This document shows positions 14,285 to 20,912 of a DNA stretch of 36,121 bases, piece after piece (position 1 is the stretch's first letter; each line of letters starts with the position of its first letter). Position numbers and translations under genes: made by a program. The stretch comes from an uncultured bacterium (GTDB taxonomy: Bacteria; Muiribacteriota; Ozemobacteria; Ozemobacterales; Ozemobacteraceae). The DNA is taken from positions 1 through 36,121 of the forward strand of contig CAMJNS010000018.1 in assembly GCA_946407375.1 (NCBI GenBank), written 5' to 3'. The notes under the pieces were generated by a model. That model saw nothing but the letters and a program-made list of their open reading frames with translations. It ran no database searches and was not told the origin of the DNA.

Positions 14285-14742
14285 CGAATATTGCATTTTT
14301 AAGAATTGATGACAGACTAGTTCATGGTCAAGTAATTGTTGGGTGGCTTCCAGAAATAAAGCCCGATAGTCTTATTGTAGTAAATGATGCTGTCGCAGAA
14401 GATGCAATGCGTCAAGATCTTATGTCTTTGAGTGTTCCACCTGATGTGGATTTAGAATTCTTTTCCACTTCAGATATTTCAGACGAAGATGTTGGCGAAA
14501 GTTCTTTTATATTAGTTTCTTCCCCCAAAGATGCTTGGGAATGTTTACAAAAAGATATTAAACCTGCTCGTTTTAATGTCGGTGGTATGCATTCAAAAGA
14601 TGGTAAGGAAGAAATATTCGAGGCATTACATGTTGATGATGAAGATCGAAAATATTTTGATTTAATCATCAAATCTGGTGTTGAACCTATTTTTCAACCA
14701 ACTCCACAAAATCAGCCCATGCCATTGGGTGATATTCTGTAA
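14281..14742 (+). CDS. PTS mannose/sorbose-family EIIB component
   Basis: This 153-residue protein has the EIIB signature RIDDRLVHGQVIVGW, in which H15 is the phosphorylated histidine; the body matches the mannose/sorbose EIIB length. It transfers phosphate from EIIA to the sugar carried through EIIC/EIID. It overlaps EIIA by 4 nt and is followed after 14 nt by an ABC ATPase gene rather than by EIIC, which comes three genes later. Specific sugar cannot be deduced. Confidence 0.95.
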   Translation: MTNIAFLRIDDRLVHGQVIVGWLPEIKPDSLIVVNDAVAEDAMRQDLMSLSVPPDVDLEFFSTSDISDEDVGESSFILVSSPKDAWECLQKDIKPARFNVGGMHSKDGKEEIFEALHVDDEDRKYFDLIIKSGVEPIFQPTPQNQPMPLGDIL

Positions 14743-14756
14743 AGCGAGGACAAAAC

Positions 14757-15875
14757 ATGGCTTCAATTACTTTTAGTAAAGTAGTCAAACAGTATGAAGG
14801 GGCAAAAGAACCCACTGTTAAGGGTATTGATCTCTTCATCAAAGACAAAGAGTTTGTCGTTCTTGTTGGTGGTTCAGGATGTGGTAAAAGTACTAGTTTA
14901 CGTATGATTGCCGGTCTTGAAGACATTACTGGCGGCGAAATCAAGATTGGTGACACAGTTGTAAATAATTTGCCACCTAAAGATCGTGATATTGCTATGG
15001 TTTTCCAAAACTATGCTCTATATCCACACATGACTGTTAAAGAAAACTTGTCTTTTGGATTAAAGCTTCGCAAGCTTCCTCAAGATGAAATAGACAGACG
15101 TGTCGATGAAGCTGCAAAGATGCTCGAAATATCTGAGTATCTAGAAAGACTTCCAAAGCAGTTATCCGGTGGTCAGCGTCAACGTGTTGCTCTTGGTAGA
15201 ACAATTGTTCGTGAACCAAAAGTATTTCTTATGGACGAACCTCTTTCAAACCTTGATGCTAAACTTCGTGTTCAAATGCGTGCAGTTATTAAAAAACTAC
15301 ATCAGCGTTTAAAAACAACATTTGTTTATGTTACACACGATCAGGTTGAAGCTATGACAATGGCTGACCGTATTGTTATTCTACATCAAGGTGTAATTCA
15401 GCAATACGATATTCCATCTGTTATTTATGAAAAACCAGCTAACGTATTTGTTGCACAATTTATTGGTTCACCGCCAATGAATGTTATGAAGGTTAAGAAG
15501 ACCGAAAAGGGAATGACCTTATTGCCAGGTGCTGGTTCTGATAAGAATATTGATTGGGAAATCAAACTTGCAGATTACTTCAAGGATGATTTTGAAGAAG
15601 ATATGTCAATTGGTATTAGACCAGAACATTTACTCATAGATGGTCAAGCAGAAGGCGTTCCTTGTTTGAAAGTTCCCTGCAAGGTTGATTTGATTGAACC
15701 AATGGGTGCAGAAACTTATCTCTATCTTGAATGTAATGGATTAAGCCTCAATGCTAAGGTTCCACCTACTGTAAAACCAGAAGTTGGTCAGAGTGTTGTT
15801 GCTAATATTCCAATAGATAAGTTCCACCTCTTCAAACAGTCTGATACTACAAGAATCGGACGCAAAGGGGAATAA
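14757..15875 (+). CDS. ABC transporter ATP-binding protein, UgpC/MalK/MsmK type
   Basis: The 372-residue CUT1-family ATPase has Walker A GGSGCGKST (38-46), Q-loop Q84, signature LSGGQRQRV (136-144), Walker B VFLMDE (156-161), D-loop SNLDA and switch H194. A C-terminal TOBE/MalK regulatory region (about 240-372) follows, including SIGIRPEHLLI. These ATPases power import of maltodextrins, other oligosaccharides or glycerol-3-phosphate, and one can serve several permeases. GAGGA lies a few bases upstream. It is inserted between EIIB and a solute-binding lipoprotein, but no MalF/MalG-type permease is in the operon. It either works with permeases encoded elsewhere or has been recruited to the PTS cluster. 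Confidence 0.96.
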   Translation: MASITFSKVVKQYEGAKEPTVKGIDLFIKDKEFVVLVGGSGCGKSTSLRMIAGLEDITGGEIKIGDTVVNNLPPKDRDIAMVFQNYALYPHMTVKENLSFGLKLRKLPQDEIDRRVDEAAKMLEISEYLERLPKQLSGGQRQRVALGRTIVREPKVFLMDEPLSNLDAKLRVQMRAVIKKLHQRLKTTFVYVTHDQVEAMTMADRIVILHQGVIQQYDIPSVIYEKPANVFVAQFIGSPPMNVMKVKKTEKGMTLLPGAGSDKNIDWEIKLADYFKDDFEEDMSIGIRPEHLLIDGQAEGVPCLKVPCKVDLIEPMGAETYLYLECNGLSLNAKVPPTVKPEVGQSVVANIPIDKFHLFKQSDTTRIGRKGE

Positions 15876-15878
15876 TAT

Positions 15879-15939
15879 CTGATTATTAACTAGGCTCTCC
15901 TCGTAATAATTAAGTTGCGAGGAGAGTTTTAGTAATCAG
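15879..15939 (+). terminator. Internal terminator or attenuator hairpin in the PTS operon
   Basis: The core stem CTCTCCTCG (15895-15903) / CGAGGAGAG (15918-15926) is perfect and followed by TTTT. An outer pair CTGATTA (15879-15885) / TAATCAG (15933-15939) can extend the structure. It lies 3 nt after the ABC ATPase stop and about 58 nt before the binding-protein start. The U-run is short, so partial read-through is likely. The two-layer stem and the adjacent TAG-N4-CAG make it a possible target for the HutP-like protein of the operon. Confidence 0.6.
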
Positions 15940-15997
15940 TGTTTAAAAAAGTTAGTTTGTTTTTTCTTTTGTTGTAGATTTTTTTGGTTGGTGAACT

Positions 15998-17272
15998 ATG
16001 GATAGAGCTTTAAAAAATATATTGAAGATTTTTTCTATTTTAGCCCTTTTTTCTTTAGCACTGGTTTCTGGTTGCTGTGATTCCAGCAGTAATACCACTG
16101 GTTCTTCTAGTGATAAAGTTGTATTAGAGTTTTGGAATACAATGGAGGGAAGAGAAGCGGCAGTAATGCCAGATGTTTTTAAAGCTTTTAAACAAAAATA
16201 TCCCAACATAACCATAAATGAAACAACTGTTGATTTCTATGAAGCAAAAGAAAAGTATATAAAAGCTGTTTCTGAAGGTAAAGCACCAGATTTAATCAGA
16301 ACAGATAGATTTTGGTTAGCCTCTTTTGTAAGCAAAGGTCTTCTTTCTGAAATAAAAGAAAGTGAAATTACAGAAGAATTATCAGATATGGTTCCTGTTG
16401 CAAGAGATTTTGTAACCTTAGATAAAAAAATCTGGGCTATTCCTTTATCTGTCGATAGTCTGGCTATGTTTTACAATAAAGCTCATTTCAGGGAAAAATC
16501 TCTTCCTATACCAACTAACTTAGATGATTTTTCTAAAGCTTGTAAAGCTTTAACTGATCCTGCAAATAACAGATATGGATTTTTTATTTATCCAAATGGT
16601 TGGTATTTTGAACCTTTCTTCTTTGCTTTTGGTGGTCAGTATTTTGATGCTGATGGTAAGCTTTATATTAAATCAGATGCTGGTAGAAAGGCTTTGGAAT
16701 ATTTACTTCACATAAAGGCTGAAATAAAAGCTGTTCCTCCAATGCCATATACAAATAAGCTTTACAGAACAATGATTGAAAGCTTTTCAAGCGGTCAGAC
16801 AAGTATTATTTTTACAGGTCCTTGGGCTATTAGAGATATTATTGCAGGTTCTGCTTTTAAAGATAATAATTTGAATTTAGGCGTTGGTGAAATTCCACGA
16901 GGTCCTAGTGGAACATTTTCTCCAATAGGATGTCAGTCTATTGCCATTTCTAGTAGCACCAAAAATAGAGATGCTGCATTAAAATTTGCTAAATTTATGT
17001 TTGATTATGATATTCAGAAGAATTTTACAATGGCAAATTATGGGCTTCCTGCTAGAAGAAAAGTTTTTGCAGCACCCGAGCTAAAGCAAGACCCATATTT
17101 ACAGACTTTTATCAAACAACTTCAAATGAGTTGCAAAGCTTACACTCATCCTGAACAGGGTGATATTTACGCTCCTTTAGGCGATAAGATTATTAAAGTA
17201 TTAAATGGCGATCTAACTATTGAGTATGCTCTTACAGATGTTGAAACAGAATGGAAAGCCACTCATCACTGA
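15998..17272 (+). CDS. ABC-type sugar solute-binding lipoprotein (family 1, MalE-like)
   Basis: The 424-residue protein has a lipoprotein signal peptide: hydrophobic 8-22, lipobox LVSGC, and lipidated cysteine C26. It is thus an anchored periplasmic protein. The mature part matches cluster B/family 1 sugar-binding proteins: VVLEFWNTMEGREA, a hinge segment, WAIPLSVDSLAMFYNK, FTGPWAIRDI, and AALKFAKFMFDYD. It should capture an oligosaccharide or sugar derivative for the ABC ATPase just upstream, but no permease genes accompany it. Instead EIIC starts 15 nt after its stop. The Shine-Dalgarno is weak (GGTGA 5 nt before the ATG). The upstream hairpin suggests its expression is set separately from EIIA, EIIB and the ATPase. 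Confidence 0.93.
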   Translation: MDRALKNILKIFSILALFSLALVSGCCDSSSNTTGSSSDKVVLEFWNTMEGREAAVMPDVFKAFKQKYPNITINETTVDFYEAKEKYIKAVSEGKAPDLIRTDRFWLASFVSKGLLSEIKESEITEELSDMVPVARDFVTLDKKIWAIPLSVDSLAMFYNKAHFREKSLPIPTNLDDFSKACKALTDPANNRYGFFIYPNGWYFEPFFFAFGGQYFDADGKLYIKSDAGRKALEYLLHIKAEIKAVPPMPYTNKLYRTMIESFSSGQTSIIFTGPWAIRDIIAGSAFKDNNLNLGVGEIPRGPSGTFSPIGCQSIAISSSTKNRDAALKFAKFMFDYDIQKNFTMANYGLPARRKVFAAPELKQDPYLQTFIKQLQMSCKAYTHPEQGDIYAPLGDKIIKVLNGDLTIEYALTDVETEWKATHH

Positions 17273-17287
17273 TTTGGTAATTGTTTA

Positions 17288-18091
17288 ATGGAACATCTTA
17301 ATCTATCGTTAATCGTTGCATTGCTAGGCGGTATTGTTGATTTAGATTCTACCGCTGCAGTTCAATGTATGATTTCACAACCAATAGTTGCAGCTCCTTT
17401 AACAGGTCTTATTATTGGTTCAATGCTCGGAAATATGACAGCCGGCGTTCAACTAGGATTAATGGTAGGGATTATTTTACAACTTACTTGGATAGAACAG
17501 TTGCCATTGGGAATGAATGTTCCTCCAGATGCAGCTTTGGCTTCCGTTTTGTCTGTTGCATTAGGATTTTGTGCAGGTCATGAATTTGATTATGCAAAAA
17601 GAGAAGCCTGCTATACTGTTGGTTTGTTGGTTTCAGTTGCTTTAGGGTTGCTTGGAAGAAGTCTAGACATGTTTGTCAGACGTTTAAACACGAATATTGA
17701 TTCCTGGGTTAATCAAAAAATAGAAGACAATAATTTTGGTTCTATAAGATTTGGGCATTTAAGTGGAGGTTTTATAACCTTTGTAAAGGCTTTTGTATTC
17801 TGTTTTTTGGTGGTTTGGTTTGGAGTTGAGCCACTTAAATATTTTACTCAGCTTATGAGTGTGCATCATAGTGGCGGGTTTGTTGTTTTACAAGGTCTTT
17901 TGCCTGCAGTAGGTTTCTCTGTTTTAACAAGTATGTGTTTGAAAGATAATAAAGAAATCAAATATTTTATAATTGCAATTCTTGCCTTTTCTTTATTGCC
18001 ATCAAATTTTTTGATTCCTCTTATTGCTTCTGTTGCTGCTATGATTATTTATTATCCTAAAAAGTCTAAGTCTAAGAAAGGTAAAAAATGA
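17288..18091 (+). CDS. PTS mannose/sorbose-family EIIC membrane component
   Basis: This polytopic membrane protein of 267 residues belongs to the EIIC (sorbose/ManY-like) family. Features are a glycine-rich N-terminal helix followed by STAAVQCMISQPIVAAPLTGLIIG, the segment GLMVGIILQLTWIEQLPLGMNVPPDAALAS, and further hydrophobic helices in the C-terminal half ending in a Lys-rich tail. With EIID it forms the sugar channel. No clear Shine-Dalgarno precedes the ATG. Its last 4 nt overlap the start of EIID (ATGA), indicating coupled translation. Confidence 0.94.
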   Translation: MEHLNLSLIVALLGGIVDLDSTAAVQCMISQPIVAAPLTGLIIGSMLGNMTAGVQLGLMVGIILQLTWIEQLPLGMNVPPDAALASVLSVALGFCAGHEFDYAKREACYTVGLLVSVALGLLGRSLDMFVRRLNTNIDSWVNQKIEDNNFGSIRFGHLSGGFITFVKAFVFCFLVVWFGVEPLKYFTQLMSVHHSGGFVVLQGLLPAVGFSVLTSMCLKDNKEIKYFIIAILAFSLLPSNFLIPLIASVAAMIIYYPKKSKSKKGKK

Positions 18092-18897
18092 CTTTATCTA
18101 AGAAGTTATTATTTAAGGTTGCTTTAAGAAGCTTTTTATTACAAGCTTCTTGGAATTACCGTGGCATGATGAGTATGGGATTCCTCTATTCAATAGCACC
18201 TGGCTTGGACTATATTTATGAAGATAAAAATGCTAGAGAATTAGCATATATGCGTCATTTTGAATACTTTAATACAAATCCATATTTTGCTTCTATAGTT
18301 ATGGGAGTAACTTTGTATTTGGAAGAAAAGTATAAAAACGGTGACAAATGTGTAGATCCAGAAATGATTCATAATACAAAAGAAGCTCTTATGACTTCTC
18401 TTGCTGCAATAGGAGATGGATTTTTCTGGGATAACTGGCGCCCCTATGTTGCTTGTTTTGCAATAGTTTTTGCAGCAGCAAATAATAGTTTCACGCCTTT
18501 TATTTTCTTGTTTTTGTATAATTTGCCACATTTGTATTTCAGATTTGCTGGAATATATTGGGGGTATGAAGAAGGAGTGAATGTTATTAGAAAATTAAAG
18601 AATTTTAATTTTCCACAAATGCGTCAATCCCTACGTATTGGAACATTGATTCTTTTAGCTTACCTTATTCCTAATTTTGTGCGTGTAAATACTCCTATTT
18701 TTACTTCCTACTACATTGCCCAAAAATTAAGTGGTGATCAATACCAGTTTTGTCAAAAAGTGGTTCAGGGATTAATTGCTTTACTACTTGTTTATTTGGG
18801 GACAAAGGCTTACAGAGAAAAAGTAAATGTATTATTAATTTCTTTTTTTCTTCTAATTTTTGCTCTGATGTTTTATCATTGGGGTATATTTATTTAA
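18088..18897 (+). CDS. PTS mannose/sorbose-family EIID membrane component
   Basis: The 269-residue EIID (ManZ-like) protein opens with the characteristic RSFLLQASWNYRGMMSMGFLYSIAP (about residues 14-38) and NTNPYFASIVMGVTLYLEE. Membrane helices are concentrated in the C-terminal half. EIID is unique to the mannose-type PTS and pairs with EIIC for sugar uptake. It overlaps EIIC by 4 nt and is followed within 10 nt by HPr; the HPr Shine-Dalgarno (AAGGA) overlaps its stop codon. Confidence 0.95.
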   Translation: MTLSKKLLFKVALRSFLLQASWNYRGMMSMGFLYSIAPGLDYIYEDKNARELAYMRHFEYFNTNPYFASIVMGVTLYLEEKYKNGDKCVDPEMIHNTKEALMTSLAAIGDGFFWDNWRPYVACFAIVFAAANNSFTPFIFLFLYNLPHLYFRFAGIYWGYEEGVNVIRKLKNFNFPQMRQSLRIGTLILLAYLIPNFVRVNTPIFTSYYIAQKLSGDQYQFCQKVVQGLIALLLVYLGTKAYREKVNVLLISFFLLIFALMFYHWGIFI

Positions 18898-18907
18898 GGA
18901 CCTAAGA

Positions 18908-19180
18908 ATGAAACGAAAAGAAGTTGAAATTAAAAACAAGCTTGGGTTACACGCCAGACCTGCTTCACTACTAGTAAAGCTGGCCGGCAAATATTCTTCT
19001 GAAATCGATTTGATTAAAGAAGATACTGAAGTCAATGCGAAAAGTATTCTTGGTGTAATGATGCTTGCTGCTGGACCTGGCCAAAGATTAACTATTACAG
19101 CCGAAGGTTCAGATGAAGTTGAAGCTGTTGAAGCACTAGCTGCTCTTATCGATAGCGGTTTCGGTGAGGAACTGGTTTAA
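18908..19180 (+). CDS. ptsH: Phosphocarrier protein HPr
   Basis: The 90-residue HPr has the active-site motif GLHARPAS, with H15 phosphorylated by Enzyme I. It also has the regulatory-type motif NAKSILGVMML, with serine at position 46. In organisms with HPr kinase/phosphorylase, Ser46 is phosphorylated as a carbon-status signal; no hprK is in the window. AAGGA lies 7 nt before the ATG. The gene is fitted between EIID and Enzyme I with no gaps worth noting, so the operon encodes every PTS step itself. Confidence 0.96.
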   Translation: MKRKEVEIKNKLGLHARPASLLVKLAGKYSSEIDLIKEDTEVNAKSILGVMMLAAGPGQRLTITAEGSDEVEAVEALAALIDSGFGEELV

Positions 19181-20881
19181 ATGGTTACAAAATTGCAAAA
19201 TCAATGCTTTGAATCTGGCATTATAGGTTCTTCTGGAACTTGTGTCGCTCCTTGTTATGTTTTTCAAAAACGTATCGAAGTTGAACGACGTTCTATTACA
19301 GAAGAACAGATTCCAGACGAAATAAAAAGACTTGATTTTGCAATTAAAAAGACCGCTGATGACATTCAAAATTTCCGAAAAAGAGCGGAAGAACGTCACG
19401 GTGAAAAATATGCAGCCATATTTGATTCTCATCTTTTAATGTTAGAAGACCCTCAATTTAGACCAAAGCTTATTGCTAGAATTGAGAAAGATAAAATCAA
19501 TGTTGAAAGCGCTGTTAGAGAACGAATTGACGAAATTCATAAAAGTTTTTCTGCTATTGCTGACCCATATTTAAGGGAAAGAGCTATAGATATAAAAGAC
19601 GTCGGCGACAGACTTTTGCGTCACTTGTTGGGGTTGGAAGAACCAGGTGAAGATATAGACAACAAGCCATATGTTTTAATTGCTCAAGAAGTTACACCTA
19701 GTGAACTTTTGAATTTTGCAAAAGCTGAATTAAAAGGTATTTGCTTAGATACTGGTGGAGCAACATCTCATGTAGCAATTCTAGCAGATGCTTTAGGTAT
19801 TCCATCTGTTTTTGGATTAAATGATTTTTCTGAAAAAGTAGTTACAGGTGATATTTTGATAATAGATACTCGAAACTCTCCTAAAATTATTGTTAATCCT
19901 AAATCAGAAGTAATTTTAGCTTTTGAAGAAAGTATTAAAAATGACAATATTTCCTCTAAAAAGTCTGAGATTACAGCAGATGGAGTAGAATTGCATATAG
20001 GAGCAAATGTAGCTAGAGTTGAAGAAATACCAATGTTACAAAAACTTGGTGTTAAAAATATAAGCCTCTTTAGAAGCGAATTTGTTTTTATGGAAAGTCT
20101 TGATTCTCCCTCAGAAAAATATCAGACTGAAGTATATAGCCAACTGGTTAAAGGGGTTTCAGGAACTGTTGTTTTAAGAACTTTAGATGTAGGTTCAGAT
20201 AAACCTTTAAAATACCTTCCTTTAAACGAAGAAAACAATCCCGCAATGGGATTTAGATCGGTCAGGTTTTCTCTTTCTAGACCTGATGTATTAGAACCTC
20301 AGTTGAGAGCTATGATTAATGCTTCTCAATATGGAAATTGCAAAATATTATTTCCAATGCTATCCGTTCCTTCTGAATTAAAAAAGATTTCAGAACTATT
20401 TAACAAAGTTGTTAATGAAATAAAGCCAGCAAAAATTCCAGAATGGGGGATTATGCTTGAAGTTCCATCAGCAGTTTTTATGCTTAATGAAGTGGCTAAA
20501 TATACAAAATATGTTAGTATAGGAACGAATGATTTAGTTCAGTTTTTCTTTGCTGTAGATAGAACAAATGAAAAACTATCTGGTTATGTAGACTTTTTGT
20601 CTATGCCGTTTTTGAAGTTTTTGGAACAATGTGTTAATGAAGCTAATAGGCTTGGTATAGAAGTAGGAGTTTGTGGTGAAATGGCTTCTGATCCAGCAGG
20701 TTTTATAGCACTTCTTGGTCTAGGAGTTCAGAATTTTGGAATGAGACCCGCAGTAATTGAAAAAATGCGAGAATTAATTCCAAATTTAAATAGAAAAAAT
20801 ATAAAAGGTTTTATTAAAAATATATTAAAACGAAATGAACAGGTTAATGTTCGGCAGTTAATAGAATTAACCTATTTATGA
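19181..20881 (+). CDS. ptsI: PTS Enzyme I (phosphoenolpyruvate-protein phosphotransferase)
   Basis: The 566-residue full-length Enzyme I starts PTS phosphorylation from PEP. The phosphohistidine is H197 in GGATSHVAILA; most Enzyme I proteins have GGRTSH, so the arginine is alanine here. The PEP-binding barrel has FRSEF (298-301), VLRTLDVGSD (R333), NPAMGFRSVR, IGTNDLVQFFFAVDRTNE, and the catalytic cysteine C498 in GVCGEMASDP. The sequence is a divergent but apparently active Enzyme I. Its ATG follows the HPr stop directly (TAAATG), and GAGGA inside the HPr end serves as ribosome site. The next gene starts 31 nt on. Confidence 0.95.
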   Translation: MVTKLQNQCFESGIIGSSGTCVAPCYVFQKRIEVERRSITEEQIPDEIKRLDFAIKKTADDIQNFRKRAEERHGEKYAAIFDSHLLMLEDPQFRPKLIARIEKDKINVESAVRERIDEIHKSFSAIADPYLRERAIDIKDVGDRLLRHLLGLEEPGEDIDNKPYVLIAQEVTPSELLNFAKAELKGICLDTGGATSHVAILADALGIPSVFGLNDFSEKVVTGDILIIDTRNSPKIIVNPKSEVILAFEESIKNDNISSKKSEITADGVELHIGANVARVEEIPMLQKLGVKNISLFRSEFVFMESLDSPSEKYQTEVYSQLVKGVSGTVVLRTLDVGSDKPLKYLPLNEENNPAMGFRSVRFSLSRPDVLEPQLRAMINASQYGNCKILFPMLSVPSELKKISELFNKVVNEIKPAKIPEWGIMLEVPSAVFMLNEVAKYTKYVSIGTNDLVQFFFAVDRTNEKLSGYVDFLSMPFLKFLEQCVNEANRLGIEVGVCGEMASDPAGFIALLGLGVQNFGMRPAVIEKMRELIPNLNRKNIKGFIKNILKRNEQVNVRQLIELTYL

Positions 20882-20912
20882 GAGGCTTAATTTAGAAAAA
20901 GTAGGAGCCATT

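Noticed and set aside
14687..14956. Minus-strand frame of 89 codons across the EIIB/ABC ATPase junction
   Set aside because: Antisense to two strongly supported genes; no start signals.
15876..15997. tRNA or small RNA gene in the ABC ATPase/SBP gap
   Set aside because: Only one hairpin with an outer extension is present; no cloverleaf or CCA end.
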